A stretch of 64,000 bases of DNA from G965240465 sp965249525 (GCA_965249525.1 OZ252237.1:1054001-1118000); one strand, 5' to 3'; positions 17,469-26,504 are shown, numbered from the stretch's first letter. The notes: generated by a model not told the origin, from the sequence alone. Made by a program: numbers and translations.

Positions 17469-18638
17469 TTACTTGGCAGTTATCTCGGTGAGTCTATTGA
17501 TGCGTTCTGTGCGGGAAGCCTCAGAGGATGCAGCAGGGGATGCAACAGGGGATGCAGCAGATTCAAGGGGAGGGTCTGGGGGTATGGGAACAAAGGCTGG
17601 CAGGGGAGGATTTTTTTTGCGGGGAGTGCTGGGTTTTGAGAGCAGGTTTTTGAAGGAGATATGGCGTTCTTTAAGGAAGTTGGTGAGTTCTTGCAGCACC
17701 AGGATGTTGTCTTGGGGGAATTTTCTACCGCTGATGTGGAATTCGCCTTCAGAGGGGAGTTCTTTGAGTGCGGTCAGCAGGGATTTCTCCAGCGCTTTGA
17801 GTTGCTGAGGGGAGAGTGTGGAGCGTCCTTGATGCTCTTTGAGCACAGACTGGAAAACAACTTTGAGCAAGACATCTTGTTTGAGCATGTCCTTGAGAAA
17901 AAGATGCTGCAGCAGGCGGAGATAATCTTTGGCGGTATGGTCGGGGATGGCGAGTTCCAGGGTGAGTGGCTGCCCTGCGCGGATGCAGAGGATGGTGAGG
18001 GGAAGATCTTGTGCGCCGCTGACGGCACAAATGAATTGATGACTGGCGTGGAGGAACCTCAGCAGGGTTTGCAGACGTTGCGCATCCAAGGGAAGGGGAT
18101 GGAAGTGTCGCAGTTCCAGTTTACGGGTATGGGGAGGGCAGCTGGGACCTTCAAGGGCTTGCAGGGTGCTGCTGGCAGCATTGAAGGCGCTGAGGTAGCG
18201 CATCCAGGCTTCTGATATTTGCTGTGCGTCCAGCAGCAATTGCAGGGATTGGTGCTTTTGGCTGCTGCCATAGCGATGCAGTTCCCAATGTCGTTGGAGG
18301 AGTGCTTCCAGGCGTTCTGCCAGCGACTTCAATTCTGCTGCATTGAGGATGGCAGCCAGCATGGCTTGGTGATGCTGCTGGGGAGAATCAGGGGGGGGCA
18401 GGTCTTCCAGCCGTATCAGCAGACGGCGCAGCGATTTAAGGTTTTCAGGAATGGCAGCACAGAAGGTTTCATTAAACAGATGTTTATTGATTTCAGCTTC
18501 CAGGACGCTGCTTTGACCATTGTTCCAGTGTTCGGGCAAGAGCGCAAAGAAGCGCGTGCGCAGTTCTTCATAACAGCGAAAACCGCTGTCCATCAGTGAT
18601 GTAAATTCACGGATGATTGTGCTTAATCCATCAACCAT
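17469..18638 (-). CDS. Protein of unknown function with proline-rich C-terminus
   Basis: I do not recognise this 389-residue protein. It has no signal peptide and no clear membrane segment. Residues 1-300 look helical and leucine-rich, with stretches such as SLAERLEALLQRHWELH and DMLKQDVLLKVVFQSVLKEH. Residues about 330-375 are low complexity, with PPLPAFVPIPPDPPLES and then alternating SPVASPAASSEAS, partly encoded by a 13-bp direct repeat around 17520-17560. It ends in a short basic helix. It lies 13 bp upstream of the methyltransferase on the same strand, so it could be part of the defence block, but its base composition is like the host genes. Confidence 0.75.
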   Translation of the reverse strand: MVDGLSTIIREFTSLMDSGFRCYEELRTRFFALLPEHWNNGQSSVLEAEINKHLFNETFCAAIPENLKSLRRLLIRLEDLPPPDSPQQHHQAMLAAILNAAELKSLAERLEALLQRHWELHRYGSSQKHQSLQLLLDAQQISEAWMRYLSAFNAASSTLQALEGPSCPPHTRKLELRHFHPLPLDAQRLQTLLRFLHASHQFICAVSGAQDLPLTILCIRAGQPLTLELAIPDHTAKDYLRLLQHLFLKDMLKQDVLLKVVFQSVLKEHQGRSTLSPQQLKALEKSLLTALKELPSEGEFHISGRKFPQDNILVLQELTNFLKERHISFKNLLSKPSTPRKKNPPLPAFVPIPPDPPLESAASPVASPAASSEASRTERINRLTEITAK

Positions 18639-18802
18639 TGTTACCCTTCACTGGACATACCCTGAAGTGGTCTGTCTTGGTGTGAAACTTGGTGGGCATC
18701 CTTGCCGCTGGGCTTGTTAAAACTTATGAAACCTGCGCGGTGCCTGTCACTGTTGGAAGCATAGCGCAAACCACCGCAGTGGTAAAGCAAAGCTGCTGTC
18801 AG

Positions 18803-19222
18803 TTAGACAAGTTCTTGTTCTGTAAAGAAGAAATTGATTTCTGCTTGGGCGGTTTCGGGGGCATCGGAGCCATGAACGGTGTTTTTTTCTAGACTTTCAG
18901 CAAAGTCCTTGCGGATGGTGTTGCTGGCAGCTTCAGCGGGGTTGGTGGACCCCATCAATTGGCGATTTTTTTCAATGGCATGGTTTCCCTCCAGCACGGA
19001 CACCACCACCGCCCCAGAAGACATGTAGCTGGTGAGGCTGTCAAAGAAGGGTTTGTCCTGATGCACTGTATAAAAACGTTGGGCGTCTTGCTTGCTGAGT
19101 TGGACTTTTTTTAAGGCGCGTATGGTCAATCCACCGACTTCAAAGCGCTGTAAAATCTGGCCTATTAGGTGACGCTGGACGCCGTCGGGCTTGATGATGG
19201 ACAAGGTTCGTTCAATGGTCAT
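18803..19222 (-). CDS. ndk: Nucleoside diphosphate kinase
   Basis: Ndk moves the gamma phosphate of ATP to other nucleoside diphosphates through a phosphohistidine. The 139 residues begin MTIERTLSIIKPDGVQR with the conserved KPDGV, continue with LMGSTNPAEA, and carry the catalytic His117 in NTVHGSDAPETA. The open frame runs upstream to 19405, but the ATG at 19222 gives the standard family start. The common Ndk residue Arg in 'RxxxGxT(N/D)P' context is present as NRQLMGSTNP. It follows an oxidoreductase gene on the same strand after 65 bp. In many gammaproteobacteria ndk precedes rlmN and pilF; not so here. Confidence 0.95.
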   Translation of the reverse strand: MTIERTLSIIKPDGVQRHLIGQILQRFEVGGLTIRALKKVQLSKQDAQRFYTVHQDKPFFDSLTSYMSSGAVVVSVLEGNHAIEKNRQLMGSTNPAEAASNTIRKDFAESLEKNTVHGSDAPETAQAEINFFFTEQELV

Positions 19223-19287
19223 GGTGTTAACTTTAACGCTACTTTTGACTGTTCCAACGGATGGGGCTGGTAAGGATGGGCGTTTTT

Positions 19288-20460
19288 TTAGTGTTTTACT
19301 GCCACCCAGTGTCCCTTGAGATGGCTTTCTAAGGCAGCTGCGGTAAAGTGCAGATTTTCTACGCCATCTTGGGCAGTGGGAAAGTATGAGGCCCACTCTG
19401 GGCAAGGCTTGCCTGCCATGCTGGCAGCCACAGCTTCAGCGACTTCGGTATACAAGTTGGCAAATGCCTCCTGATAGCCCTCAGGATGCCCGCGTCCCAC
19501 CCGACTGGCAGCTTCGGCTGCTGCTGTCAGTTTGCCGTCCAGACGGCGGGTGAGAACCTGCATAAAACCATCTGCCTGACGATGATGCAATTCATTGGGC
19601 TGTTCCTGCCTCCACTCCAATCCACCCTTTACGCCAAAAATACGAAAACTCAGTCCATGTTCTCCCCCAGCAGCAGCATTGGTAATCCACATAGACCCCC
19701 GCACCCCATTTTCCAACTGCAGTAGCAGCCCCGCATAATCGTCCACCACACGCCCCGGCACTGTGGCTCCCACATCCGCCAGCACCTTCTCCACCCGCAA
19801 ACCGCTGGTGGAACACACCAAATGCTGCGCATGCGAGGCAATATCTCCCAACACCAAGGACTGTCCCCCTTTTTCAGGGTTGAACCGCCAGTTGACATCT
19901 CCAGCCTTTTCTACCAAACTGGCATTATGCCCCTGAATATACTCCGCCTGAAGCTGCCGAATGTCGCCCAGCACCCCTGCTTTCAGCATGGCACGCGCCT
20001 GGCGCACCATAGGAAATCCTGAATAATTAAAGGTTAAACAAAATACCTTTCCTGTCTCCTTTACACAGGCTGCCAAATCCTCTCCCTCTGCCAAGGTGTT
20101 GGTTAAGGGCTTGTCACACAACACATGCATGCCTCCACGCAGCATAGCCATGCAAATCTCTCCGTGGCTATCATTGGGAGTCATCACCGCTACCACATCC
20201 ATGCCGTCTTCACGCCCAGCTTCCCCCGACAACATCTCCTGCCAGCTTCCATAAGGACGGGGAATACCCAGCGCTTTGCCCCCTGCCAGGCCACGCTCTG
20301 CATTGGAGGATAACGCTGACGCCACCAGATGATACCTGTCGTCCACCCTGGCAGCCGTACGATGCACCTCACCAATAAAAGACCCCGCCCCGCCTCCCAC
20401 CACTCCCAAGCGCAGCCGCCGCCCCAACAACTCCACCACAGTGTTTTTATCTCTGTTCAT
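19288..20460 (-). CDS. Gfo/Idh/MocA family oxidoreductase (copy 1)
   Basis: An NAD(P)-dependent sugar or polyol dehydrogenase-like enzyme of 390 residues. The Rossmann loop reads LGVVGGGAGSFIGEVHRTAAR near the N-terminus, and the family signature GMHVLCDKPLTNT marks the active-site Lys (EKP/DKP motif). The substrate domain holds SHAQHLVCS. It is about half identical by eye to the next gene upstream, copy 2, including the start NTVVELLGRRLRLG, so they arose by duplication. In related bacteria this subgroup often lies beside IolE-like isomerases; here an iolE-like gene sits 14 kb away. The natural substrate cannot be read from sequence. Confidence 0.9.
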   Translation of the reverse strand: MNRDKNTVVELLGRRLRLGVVGGGAGSFIGEVHRTAARVDDRYHLVASALSSNAERGLAGGKALGIPRPYGSWQEMLSGEAGREDGMDVVAVMTPNDSHGEICMAMLRGGMHVLCDKPLTNTLAEGEDLAACVKETGKVFCLTFNYSGFPMVRQARAMLKAGVLGDIRQLQAEYIQGHNASLVEKAGDVNWRFNPEKGGQSLVLGDIASHAQHLVCSTSGLRVEKVLADVGATVPGRVVDDYAGLLLQLENGVRGSMWITNAAAGGEHGLSFRIFGVKGGLEWRQEQPNELHHRQADGFMQVLTRRLDGKLTAAAEAASRVGRGHPEGYQEAFANLYTEVAEAVAASMAGKPCPEWASYFPTAQDGVENLHFTAAALESHLKGHWVAVKH

Positions 20461-20518
20461 AACCTTTTCTTTGCACCAAATCAGGGGAAGTTGTCAAGTG
20501 GTCAAGCGCATGCGATTT

Positions 20519-21685
20519 CTAGCGCTTCAGCTGTGCCCATCCGCCACTGGCATTGCTTTCCAAAGCAGCAGCGGTAAAGCGCAGATTCTCCACCCCCGCT
20601 TCCACAGTAGGAAAACTCACCCCCGCAGGACAAGGCTTATTTGCCAAACTGGCAGCCACAGCCAGGGCAACCTCCCCATACAAACGACCAAATGCCTCCT
20701 GATAAGCATCCACCATCCTGTCTCCAGGGTGCACGCTCTCCCCCCTGGCTGCTGCCTGTGCCAAAAGCGCACTGGGGGTTATGGTTTGTGTAAATCCATG
20801 CGCTCTGCGATGCACCAAATTTCCAGGCGTTTCTTGACACCATTCCAACGCCCCCTTGGACCCAAAAATACGCATGCGCAAACCGTGTTCTCCTCCAGAG
20901 GCAGCATTGGTAATCCACATAGAACCAGGCGCACCATTCTCCATACGCAGCAACAAGGCAGCATAATCATGCCCTTTCCGCCCAGCAACCGTGCCTTTCA
21001 AATCCGCCAGCAATTTGTCCACCTGCAAGCCCACAGTGGAACACAGCAAATGATGCGCATGCGAAGCAATGGCACCCATCACCATGGACGGTCCTCCCCG
21101 TGACACATCAAACCGCCAGTTGTAACTGGCTTTTTCTACCAAGGTGGCATTGTGACCTTGAATATATTCCGCATGCAGCTGGCGAATCTCACCCAATTCC
21201 CCCGCACGCACCAGGGCACGCGCCTGGCGCACCATAGCGTACATAGAATAGTTAAATGACACACAAAAAACCTTCCCCATCTCAGCCACACAATCCGCCA
21301 AGATCTGGGCATCTTGTAGACTATTGGTTAAGGGCTTCTCACACAGTACATGAAATCCTTTGCGCAAGGCCGCCTCAGCAATTTCCGCATGGCTGTCATT
21401 GGGGGTCATCACCGTTACCACATCCACCCCATCCTCACGCTGGGCTTCGGCTTCCAGCATCTCTTGCCAGCCTCCATAGACACGAGGAATAGCCAAGGCC
21501 TTGCCATCTGCATGACTGGACTCAGGATCGGGTGATAACACCGCAGCCACCAGTTGGCAGCTGTCGCTGATGCGTGCAGCTGTCCGATGCACCTCTCCAA
21601 TCATAGAACCTATCCCTCCCCCCACCATGCCCAAGCGCAGCCGCCTCCCCAGCAGCTCTATCACAGTATTTTTTGCTTTTTGCAT
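20519..21685 (-). CDS. Gfo/Idh/MocA family oxidoreductase (copy 2)
   Basis: A 388-residue paralogue of the downstream gene. It has the Rossmann loop LGMVGGGIGSMIGEVHRTAAR, the active-site block GFHVLCEKPLTNS with the canonical EKP (copy 1 has DKP), and SHAHHLLCS. The open frame extends to 21763, but the ATG at 21685 gives the start MQKAKNTVIELLGRRLRLG that aligns with copy 1. The gap to copy 1 is 58 bp, so they are probably one transcript. Two diverged copies of the same enzyme may make a heterodimer or handle two related substrates. Confidence 0.9.
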   Translation of the reverse strand: MQKAKNTVIELLGRRLRLGMVGGGIGSMIGEVHRTAARISDSCQLVAAVLSPDPESSHADGKALAIPRVYGGWQEMLEAEAQREDGVDVVTVMTPNDSHAEIAEAALRKGFHVLCEKPLTNSLQDAQILADCVAEMGKVFCVSFNYSMYAMVRQARALVRAGELGEIRQLHAEYIQGHNATLVEKASYNWRFDVSRGGPSMVMGAIASHAHHLLCSTVGLQVDKLLADLKGTVAGRKGHDYAALLLRMENGAPGSMWITNAASGGEHGLRMRIFGSKGALEWCQETPGNLVHRRAHGFTQTITPSALLAQAAARGESVHPGDRMVDAYQEAFGRLYGEVALAVAASLANKPCPAGVSFPTVEAGVENLRFTAAALESNASGGWAQLKR

Positions 21686-21767
21686 AAAGGTTTCAGGATG
21701 GATGCTCCTGTCAATGAGCTGCACTAGGGACTGCCCCCAGCCCCGCAAGACAAGATGCCACAATCAA

Positions 21768-21917
21768 CTACTTTACAGAGGGGCAGGGAGCTCCGCAAGG
21801 GGCGCAGCCTCCCAGACTAGCAGGAGCAGAAACATGTCCCTGGGAAGGGCTGGAAAGGTGATCAAACAACACCAGCGTGATGCCCAGCAGAATGGTGGCA
21901 ACAATAAGCTTTCTCAT
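21768..21917 (-). CDS. Small membrane-anchored cysteine-rich peptide
   Basis: A 49-residue open frame that starts MRKLIVATILLGITLVLFDH, a single hydrophobic segment, and ends GGCAPCGAPCPSVK with three cysteines spaced CxxCxxxC. Its ATG overlaps the yeeE stop codon by 4 bp (ATGA), the same coupling seen elsewhere in this window, which argues that it is translated. I know no family for it. Thiosulfate importers of the YeeE type often pair with a small TusA-like sulfur carrier (YeeD); this peptide holds that position but has no TusA fold. A sulfur-relay or metal-binding role is a guess. Confidence 0.6.
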   Translation of the reverse strand: MRKLIVATILLGITLVLFDHLSSPSQGHVSAPASLGGCAPCGAPCPSVK

Positions 21918-23080
21918 GGGTTTGCTCTCTTGGTGGGTTGAAACCCGAAGAAGGGTCTAAGAAGAATGCCGATGGAGCATCCTACCAGGGCAGCCAGCAG
22001 CCATATCCAGCCGTGGAGACTGCCGGAAGCAGCGCCTCCGAGAAATGCACCGATATTGCAGCCGAAAGCCAGCCGTGCGCCGTAGCCCATCAGCAGACCG
22101 CCGAGGACAGCACCAGCCACCCCGCGTTTGTTGGGTGCTGCGGCCTTGGCAAAGCGGTTGGCGAACGCAGCAGCGAACATGGCACCCAGAATCATGCCGA
22201 TATTGGTGAGACTGCTGGCATCGGTAAGCACGGATTCACGCAGGGCGCGTGCGGGTCCTGCCCACGACCAGAATTCGGAAGCTGCGATGTTCCAGCCGAG
22301 GGATTGGGCAATTTTAGCCCCCCACAGCGTAAGCCCAAAGGTAACGCTCCAGGGATGTCCCGCCAACAAGAAGACGGCTACAACCAAGGTTGTCAGCAAC
22401 AGCACCGCAGGCAGCAATTGTTTAATTTGCTGCTGCTGAGGGATGGGTTTTTTGCACCAGAACCACACAGCTGCTGCCACTAAGGCAACGATAGCAAGAT
22501 TGATGGCTACAGCCAAGAAGGGACTCAAGAACAGCGGAAAGACCACAGGATCTATGCCTCCCAGACGCAGCCAGGCAGGCAGGTGCAGGCTTCCAAACAG
22601 ACCTCCCAGTATAAAGAAGGGCAGGGTAATCACCATGCGAGAACTGCCGCCGCCAAAGGTGAACAGGGTGCCAGATCCACAGCCGTTCCCCAGCTGCATC
22701 CCCATGCCAAAAAGCATCGCCCCCAACAGCAAAGACCAACTAAGAGGCGCTGCTGCACTGCCGTGACCCTGGGCAATCATGGGGATAAAAATGATGGAGG
22801 TCAGGGCAATCACAGCCAGTTGGGCAAACATCAATCCCCCTTTGCGTTCCACCAGCATTTGACGCCAGCCGGAGGCAAAGCCAAAGCTAAACGCAAAGAA
22901 GGTTATTCCCAAGACCCAGCCCGTAACAAACAACAAAAAGGTGCGCCCTTCCAGTTCTATGCCTACCAATGTGCCCAGCAGCACTGTCAATGCCCCCGCC
23001 AGCCACATAACCGGCCTGTCTTCTGAGATCAAGGCACGAAAAGTAAGGGCACCCCCAGAAATAGTAAGACTTTTATTCAC
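21914..23080 (-). CDS. YeeE/YedE family sulfur-compound transporter
   Basis: An inner-membrane protein of 388 residues with about nine or ten hydrophobic helices. It carries the two hallmark segments of the family, MQLGNGCGSGTLFTFGGG and ARLAFGCNIGAFLGG. Their cysteines line the substrate path in the thiosulfate transporter TsuA. The two halves resemble each other, as expected for this duplicated fold. A gene for an exported rhodanese lies upstream on the same strand after 240 bp, and a small cysteine-rich peptide follows with coupled translation. Together they suggest thiosulfate or persulfide uptake, though selenium compounds have been proposed for related proteins. Confidence 0.88.
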   Translation of the reverse strand: MNKSLTISGGALTFRALISEDRPVMWLAGALTVLLGTLVGIELEGRTFLLFVTGWVLGITFFAFSFGFASGWRQMLVERKGGLMFAQLAVIALTSIIFIPMIAQGHGSAAAPLSWSLLLGAMLFGMGMQLGNGCGSGTLFTFGGGSSRMVITLPFFILGGLFGSLHLPAWLRLGGIDPVVFPLFLSPFLAVAINLAIVALVAAAVWFWCKKPIPQQQQIKQLLPAVLLLTTLVVAVFLLAGHPWSVTFGLTLWGAKIAQSLGWNIAASEFWSWAGPARALRESVLTDASSLTNIGMILGAMFAAAFANRFAKAAAPNKRGVAGAVLGGLLMGYGARLAFGCNIGAFLGGAASGSLHGWIWLLAALVGCSIGILLRPFFGFQPTKRANP

Positions 23081-23217
23081 TAAAAGTTCTCTCCGCGTGA
23101 TAAATACCGTGATAAAAAATGCCTGGCTAATCCGTCCTATAGGATAGCCTAAGCAGGTAAACTAATCTGCCAAAAAAGATGAGAAAAGCTGTATCCCTGC
23201 AAGCACGACAAAGAAAT

Positions 23218-23249
23218 TGGTGCAAGGCTGTGTTGAAAGCCTTACACCA
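23218..23249 (-). terminator. Hairpin between rhodanese and yeeE genes
   Basis: TGGTG-AAGGCT pairs with AGCCTT-CACCA across a 7-8 nt loop with one bulged or mismatched base on each side. Read on the minus strand it follows the rhodanese stop codon by about 70 nt and is followed by ATTTCTTTG, a weak T-tract. It could be a partial terminator or an mRNA-stabilising stem between the two genes. Confidence 0.5.
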
Positions 23250-23320
23250 GTTTTCCCGCACGATAAGGAACAAAAAAGTTGCCCTCCGCGTTCCTTATCA
23301 ATCTCCTACAAAAAACGGGA

Positions 23321-24301
23321 TTATCCTCCATTGAAAAAGCGTTTCTTCAAATCATCCCAACGGGTGCGGTTAGAAACAACAGGGTTGTCTCCTTTCCCAT
23401 GGTTTGTCCACTCCACTATGGAGCCGTCATACAGTTTTACATCCTTGCGACCCAGTATCTCTGAAAAAACAAACCAATTGGTGGCAGCAAAGTGGCCTGT
23501 ATTGCAATAGCTGACCAGGGTTTTGGATGCTGGCAATTCTGCAAACAGTGTCTGCAGCTGCTGCTTGGATTTCAAGCGTGCAGGATTTTCATCAAATGCC
23601 TTTGATTCAGGCAGAGATATGCCGTCTTTCAGTCTGCCATAGGCAGCAGCCTTGGGATGCTTGGTCTTGCCAAGGAATTGCTCGCGGGGGCGGGCATCTA
23701 CCAGTGCAGCATCCAGCTTGCCGTCTACAATTTTACGCACTTCATCTATATCAGCCAGCAGATGCGGGCGAGGAGATGCACGAAACTGCTGACGAAGGGG
23801 CTTCTTGCCCTTGCCAGTTTCCAAAGCACCTTCAGCAGCCACCCAGCCAGCATGACCACCATTCAAAATGGATATTTTGTCATGCCCCAGATACTTAAAA
23901 GTCCAGTAAATGCGTGCTGCACTACCAAAGTCAGAGGAAGATACTCCTCCATACACCAATACCACATGATGCCTGTTGGATACTCCCAAGGCCCCAATCT
24001 TCTTCTCCAAGTCCCTTACATTAGGCAGCAAACCTACCACTTTACCACGGGCAACCCGCCAGTTATCCTTAATATAATCACTGTGGACAGCCCCAGCAAT
24101 ATGACCTTCGGCAAATGCTTCTGCACCACCACCATCAATTTTGTTGCGAATATCCAGCACAGCCACATCGGCACGCTTTAAATTAGCTTTGAGCCAATCT
24201 GCCTCCACCAATGGACCAGGCGCAGCCCACACCAATGATGAAGTCATTAGCACTGCCAAAAAGCTGGCGGCGCCAATTATCCAAGATGGTTTTCTTTTCA
24301 T
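23321..24301 (-). CDS. Exported sulfurtransferase (rhodanese, tandem domains)
   Basis: A 326-residue thiosulfate or 3-mercaptopyruvate sulfurtransferase. The N-terminus MKRKPSWIIGAASFLAVLMTS with a following VWA is a signal peptide, so the enzyme should work in the periplasm. The two rhodanese domains are visible: the first begins near VAVLDIRNKIDGGG and lacks a catalytic Cys; the second begins DAALVDARPREQFLG and carries the active-site Cys266 in SYCNTGHFAATNW. The substitution of bulky residues in this loop (CNTGHF rather than CRxGxT) is like that of other periplasmic rhodaneses in sulfur oxidisers. A palindrome upstream may control it together with yeeE. Confidence 0.9.
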   Translation of the reverse strand: MKRKPSWIIGAASFLAVLMTSSLVWAAPGPLVEADWLKANLKRADVAVLDIRNKIDGGGAEAFAEGHIAGAVHSDYIKDNWRVARGKVVGLLPNVRDLEKKIGALGVSNRHHVVLVYGGVSSSDFGSAARIYWTFKYLGHDKISILNGGHAGWVAAEGALETGKGKKPLRQQFRASPRPHLLADIDEVRKIVDGKLDAALVDARPREQFLGKTKHPKAAAYGRLKDGISLPESKAFDENPARLKSKQQLQTLFAELPASKTLVSYCNTGHFAATNWFVFSEILGRKDVKLYDGSIVEWTNHGKGDNPVVSNRTRWDDLKKRFFNGG

Positions 24302-24338
24302 TTTTTTTTCCTAACATTTTTTTATGAGTAACAAAAAT

Positions 24339-24354
24339 ACGGATACCTATCCGT
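24339..24354. promoter_or_regulatory. Perfect palindrome upstream of the rhodanese gene
   Basis: ACGGATA-CC-TATCCGT is a perfect 7-2-7 inverted repeat about 40 bp upstream of the rhodanese start. This is a suitable place for an operator. A related short palindrome, TCCTATAGGA, lies at 23135-23144 just upstream of yeeE and is flanked there by ATCCG. A shared regulator is possible but unproven. Confidence 0.5.
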
Positions 24355-24593
24355 CTCCTTACATTTTCTTCCCCCTGTATTTATATTTTCACAAAGCTGC
24401 AGAGACGCAACCTGAGCCGACATAGCCTCATATGACAGTTGGTGTCACTGTCACATTCTGGTCTGCAGCCCTCACACCTCAGCTATTGTTGCCAGCAAGG
24501 TGTGGTGGTAGATTGGGTTGGCTAGCTTGTAAGGATTGCTGAGGGGCAGTGTCACTAAAGCAGTGTTACAAACCTAAGGATAGGACACCCAAG

Positions 24594-25739
24594 ATGGGAC
24601 ACATGGTTTTTTTGCAGGCAGCAGCTGGGGGCGCAGCGGGAAACACGCTGTGGTTTTTGTTGGCAGTGGCGGTGCTGGTGGTGCTGGTCTTGCTCAGCTG
24701 GCTGGCGGGATTATGGTTCGGGGAGTTGCGGGGACGCCAAAAGGGGCGAGGAGAGGCACTGGAACACCTGGAATTGCAGGCGCATACGCTGGCAGAAAAG
24801 CATACCCAGCAGGCAAAAACCAGCCTGGACGCCCAGTTAAAGCCCTTTGAGAAAGAATTAAAAGAACTGAGTCAAAACACCCGCTTGCTAGGGCACACAT
24901 CGGAGATATACCGCCAGCAGCTTGAGAAAATATGTAACAGCTTGTCTAGCGAAACCAAGAATTTGACACAAGCCTTGCGCGGGGATGTAAAGACCCAGGG
25001 TGACTGGGGGGAGATCATTTTAGAACGCATCTTGGAGGCTTCTGGTCTGCGTCAAGGAGAAGAGTACATCCTGCAGGGCAAGGGTTTGGGGCTGCACAGC
25101 CAGCAGGGGGGCGTCTTGCGACCAGATGCGGTGGTTTTGCTGCCAGAAAAACGCTGCCTGGTGATAGATGCCAAGGTTTCGCTGAAACATTATGCCAGGT
25201 ACCAAGATGCGGTGAACAACAATGACCCCGCAGCCATACAAGCAGCCAGGGAAAAACATGCAGCATCGGTGCAGAACCATGTGAAGGACTTGGCAGCACG
25301 CGATTACACCCAGGCAGATCTGCACACTCCGCAGTTTGTCTTCATGTTTATGCCCAATGAGGGCGCTTATATTCTGGCACAGCAAGCTGTTCCCCAGTTG
25401 TTTGAGCAAACTTGGGAAAAGCAGGTGGTGTTGGTTTCGCCCACCATTTTATTGGTCGCCCTGCGCATGACCGCTTCTATCTGGCAGCTGGAAAGACAAA
25501 ACGCCAATGCCCAAGAAATTGCCCGTCAAGCCAGCAGCCTGTATGACAAATTCGTGGACTTTGTGGACGATGTAAAACTTATTGGCAGCATGCTCTCCAA
25601 GGCTTCCCAAGTCCAAGAACGCGCCTGGAAAAGACTGGAAGGCGGCAGGGGCAATCTCATTGCACAAGCAGAAAAACTGCGCCATCTGGGTGCCAGCCCC
25701 AAGAAACGCCTCCCCTCCTCTGATGCTGCCAGCAATTAG
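24594..25739 (+). CDS. rmuC: DNA recombination protein RmuC
   Basis: RmuC is thought to limit rearrangements at inverted repeats through a nuclease-like fold. The 381 residues start with a membrane helix (NTLWFLLAVAVLVVLVLLSWLAGLWF), then a coiled coil (about 55-150), then the conserved core. Core blocks are GDWGEIILERILEASGLRQGEEY, LLPEKRCLVIDAKVSLKHYARY and FMFMPNEGAYILA. I use the ATG at 24594 because AGGA lies 8 bp upstream; the open frame begins with GTG at 24549. It may matter that a genome so rich in tandem repeats keeps this gene, but that is inference. The gene is divergent from the rhodanese gene. Confidence 0.94.
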   Translation: MGHMVFLQAAAGGAAGNTLWFLLAVAVLVVLVLLSWLAGLWFGELRGRQKGRGEALEHLELQAHTLAEKHTQQAKTSLDAQLKPFEKELKELSQNTRLLGHTSEIYRQQLEKICNSLSSETKNLTQALRGDVKTQGDWGEIILERILEASGLRQGEEYILQGKGLGLHSQQGGVLRPDAVVLLPEKRCLVIDAKVSLKHYARYQDAVNNNDPAAIQAAREKHAASVQNHVKDLAARDYTQADLHTPQFVFMFMPNEGAYILAQQAVPQLFEQTWEKQVVLVSPTILLVALRMTASIWQLERQNANAQEIARQASSLYDKFVDFVDDVKLIGSMLSKASQVQERAWKRLEGGRGNLIAQAEKLRHLGASPKKRLPSSDAASN

Positions 25740-25744
25740 TGACC

Positions 25745-25767
25745 TGCCAGGGGAAAAACGCCTGGCA
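25745..25767. terminator. Hairpin after rmuC
   Basis: TGCCAGG and CCTGGCA form a 7-bp perfect stem around a 9-nt loop, 5 bp after the rmuC stop codon. There is no T-tract on either side, so it is at most a weak or Rho-assisted terminator. Confidence 0.4.
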
Positions 25768-25862
25768 CCAAAAGCATGAACGGCTGCTGTGTGCTTGCCA
25801 TACTGCAGGCAACCATGCCAACCTGACAGTGCATATCGTCCCAACCCCCATTGTCTCCAGCC

Positions 25863-26504
25863 ATGACCTCCGACTTGCCACAACCTGCATCCCCGCCTGA
25901 TTCCCACCAAGCCGTCTGGGACTTCTGGTTCGCCATACCCACACCCAATCCCTCACATGATGAACTCATCCGCACCCAGCTTGCCCCCGCCTACGAAAAA
26001 GCCGCCGCCGCTGAACTGGACTCCTGGGCTGATATCTCCCACCAAGCACGCCTTTCCCTCATCATTCTGCTGGACCAAGTCCCCAGACACCTCTACCGAA
26101 AAGACGGACGCGCCCACGCCACCGACCTCAAAGCACAATTTATGGCACAACCCCTGCTGCTTAATGACAGCGCACTCCAATCTCTCCCCTTAAAGGCGCA
26201 GCTCCATGCCGTCCTTCCTTTTATTCATGCTGAAAACCTAGAAAAACAACAACAAGCACACAAAACCCTGCTGCAACTCGCCCCCCAGCTGCCCCAAATG
26301 CCCTTGGTGCCACTGGCGGAACTCTATCTTAAAACCATCAAAACCTTCGGATACTTCCCCCATCGCAAACCCCTCTTTGGACTGCCCAACACCCCCCAAG
26401 AAACCAGCTTCATTGAGAAAATCTGGAATCCAGGCAGAGAGCTCATATTCCAACAATTCAAGGCCTCCAGCACACCCTCAGCTTTCCACCCCAGCATCCC
26501 CTAG
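25863..26504 (+). CDS. DUF924 family protein
   Basis: A 213-residue soluble helical protein of the DUF924 family, which has a TPR-like fold and no known function. The family signatures are present: the start VWDFWF, then IILLDQVPRHLYRKDGRAHATD near residue 70, then FPHRKPLFG and the closing FGYFPHRK region. DUF924 usually reads LDQFPRNxxRG; here it is LDQVPRHLYRK. The first part, to about residue 16, is a Pro/Ser-rich leader. The ATG at 25863 is preferred over a TTG at 25851. It stands alone between rmuC and ispB, C-rich on the coding strand throughout. Confidence 0.85.
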   Translation: MTSDLPQPASPPDSHQAVWDFWFAIPTPNPSHDELIRTQLAPAYEKAAAAELDSWADISHQARLSLIILLDQVPRHLYRKDGRAHATDLKAQFMAQPLLLNDSALQSLPLKAQLHAVLPFIHAENLEKQQQAHKTLLQLAPQLPQMPLVPLAELYLKTIKTFGYFPHRKPLFGLPNTPQETSFIEKIWNPGRELIFQQFKASSTPSAFHPSIP

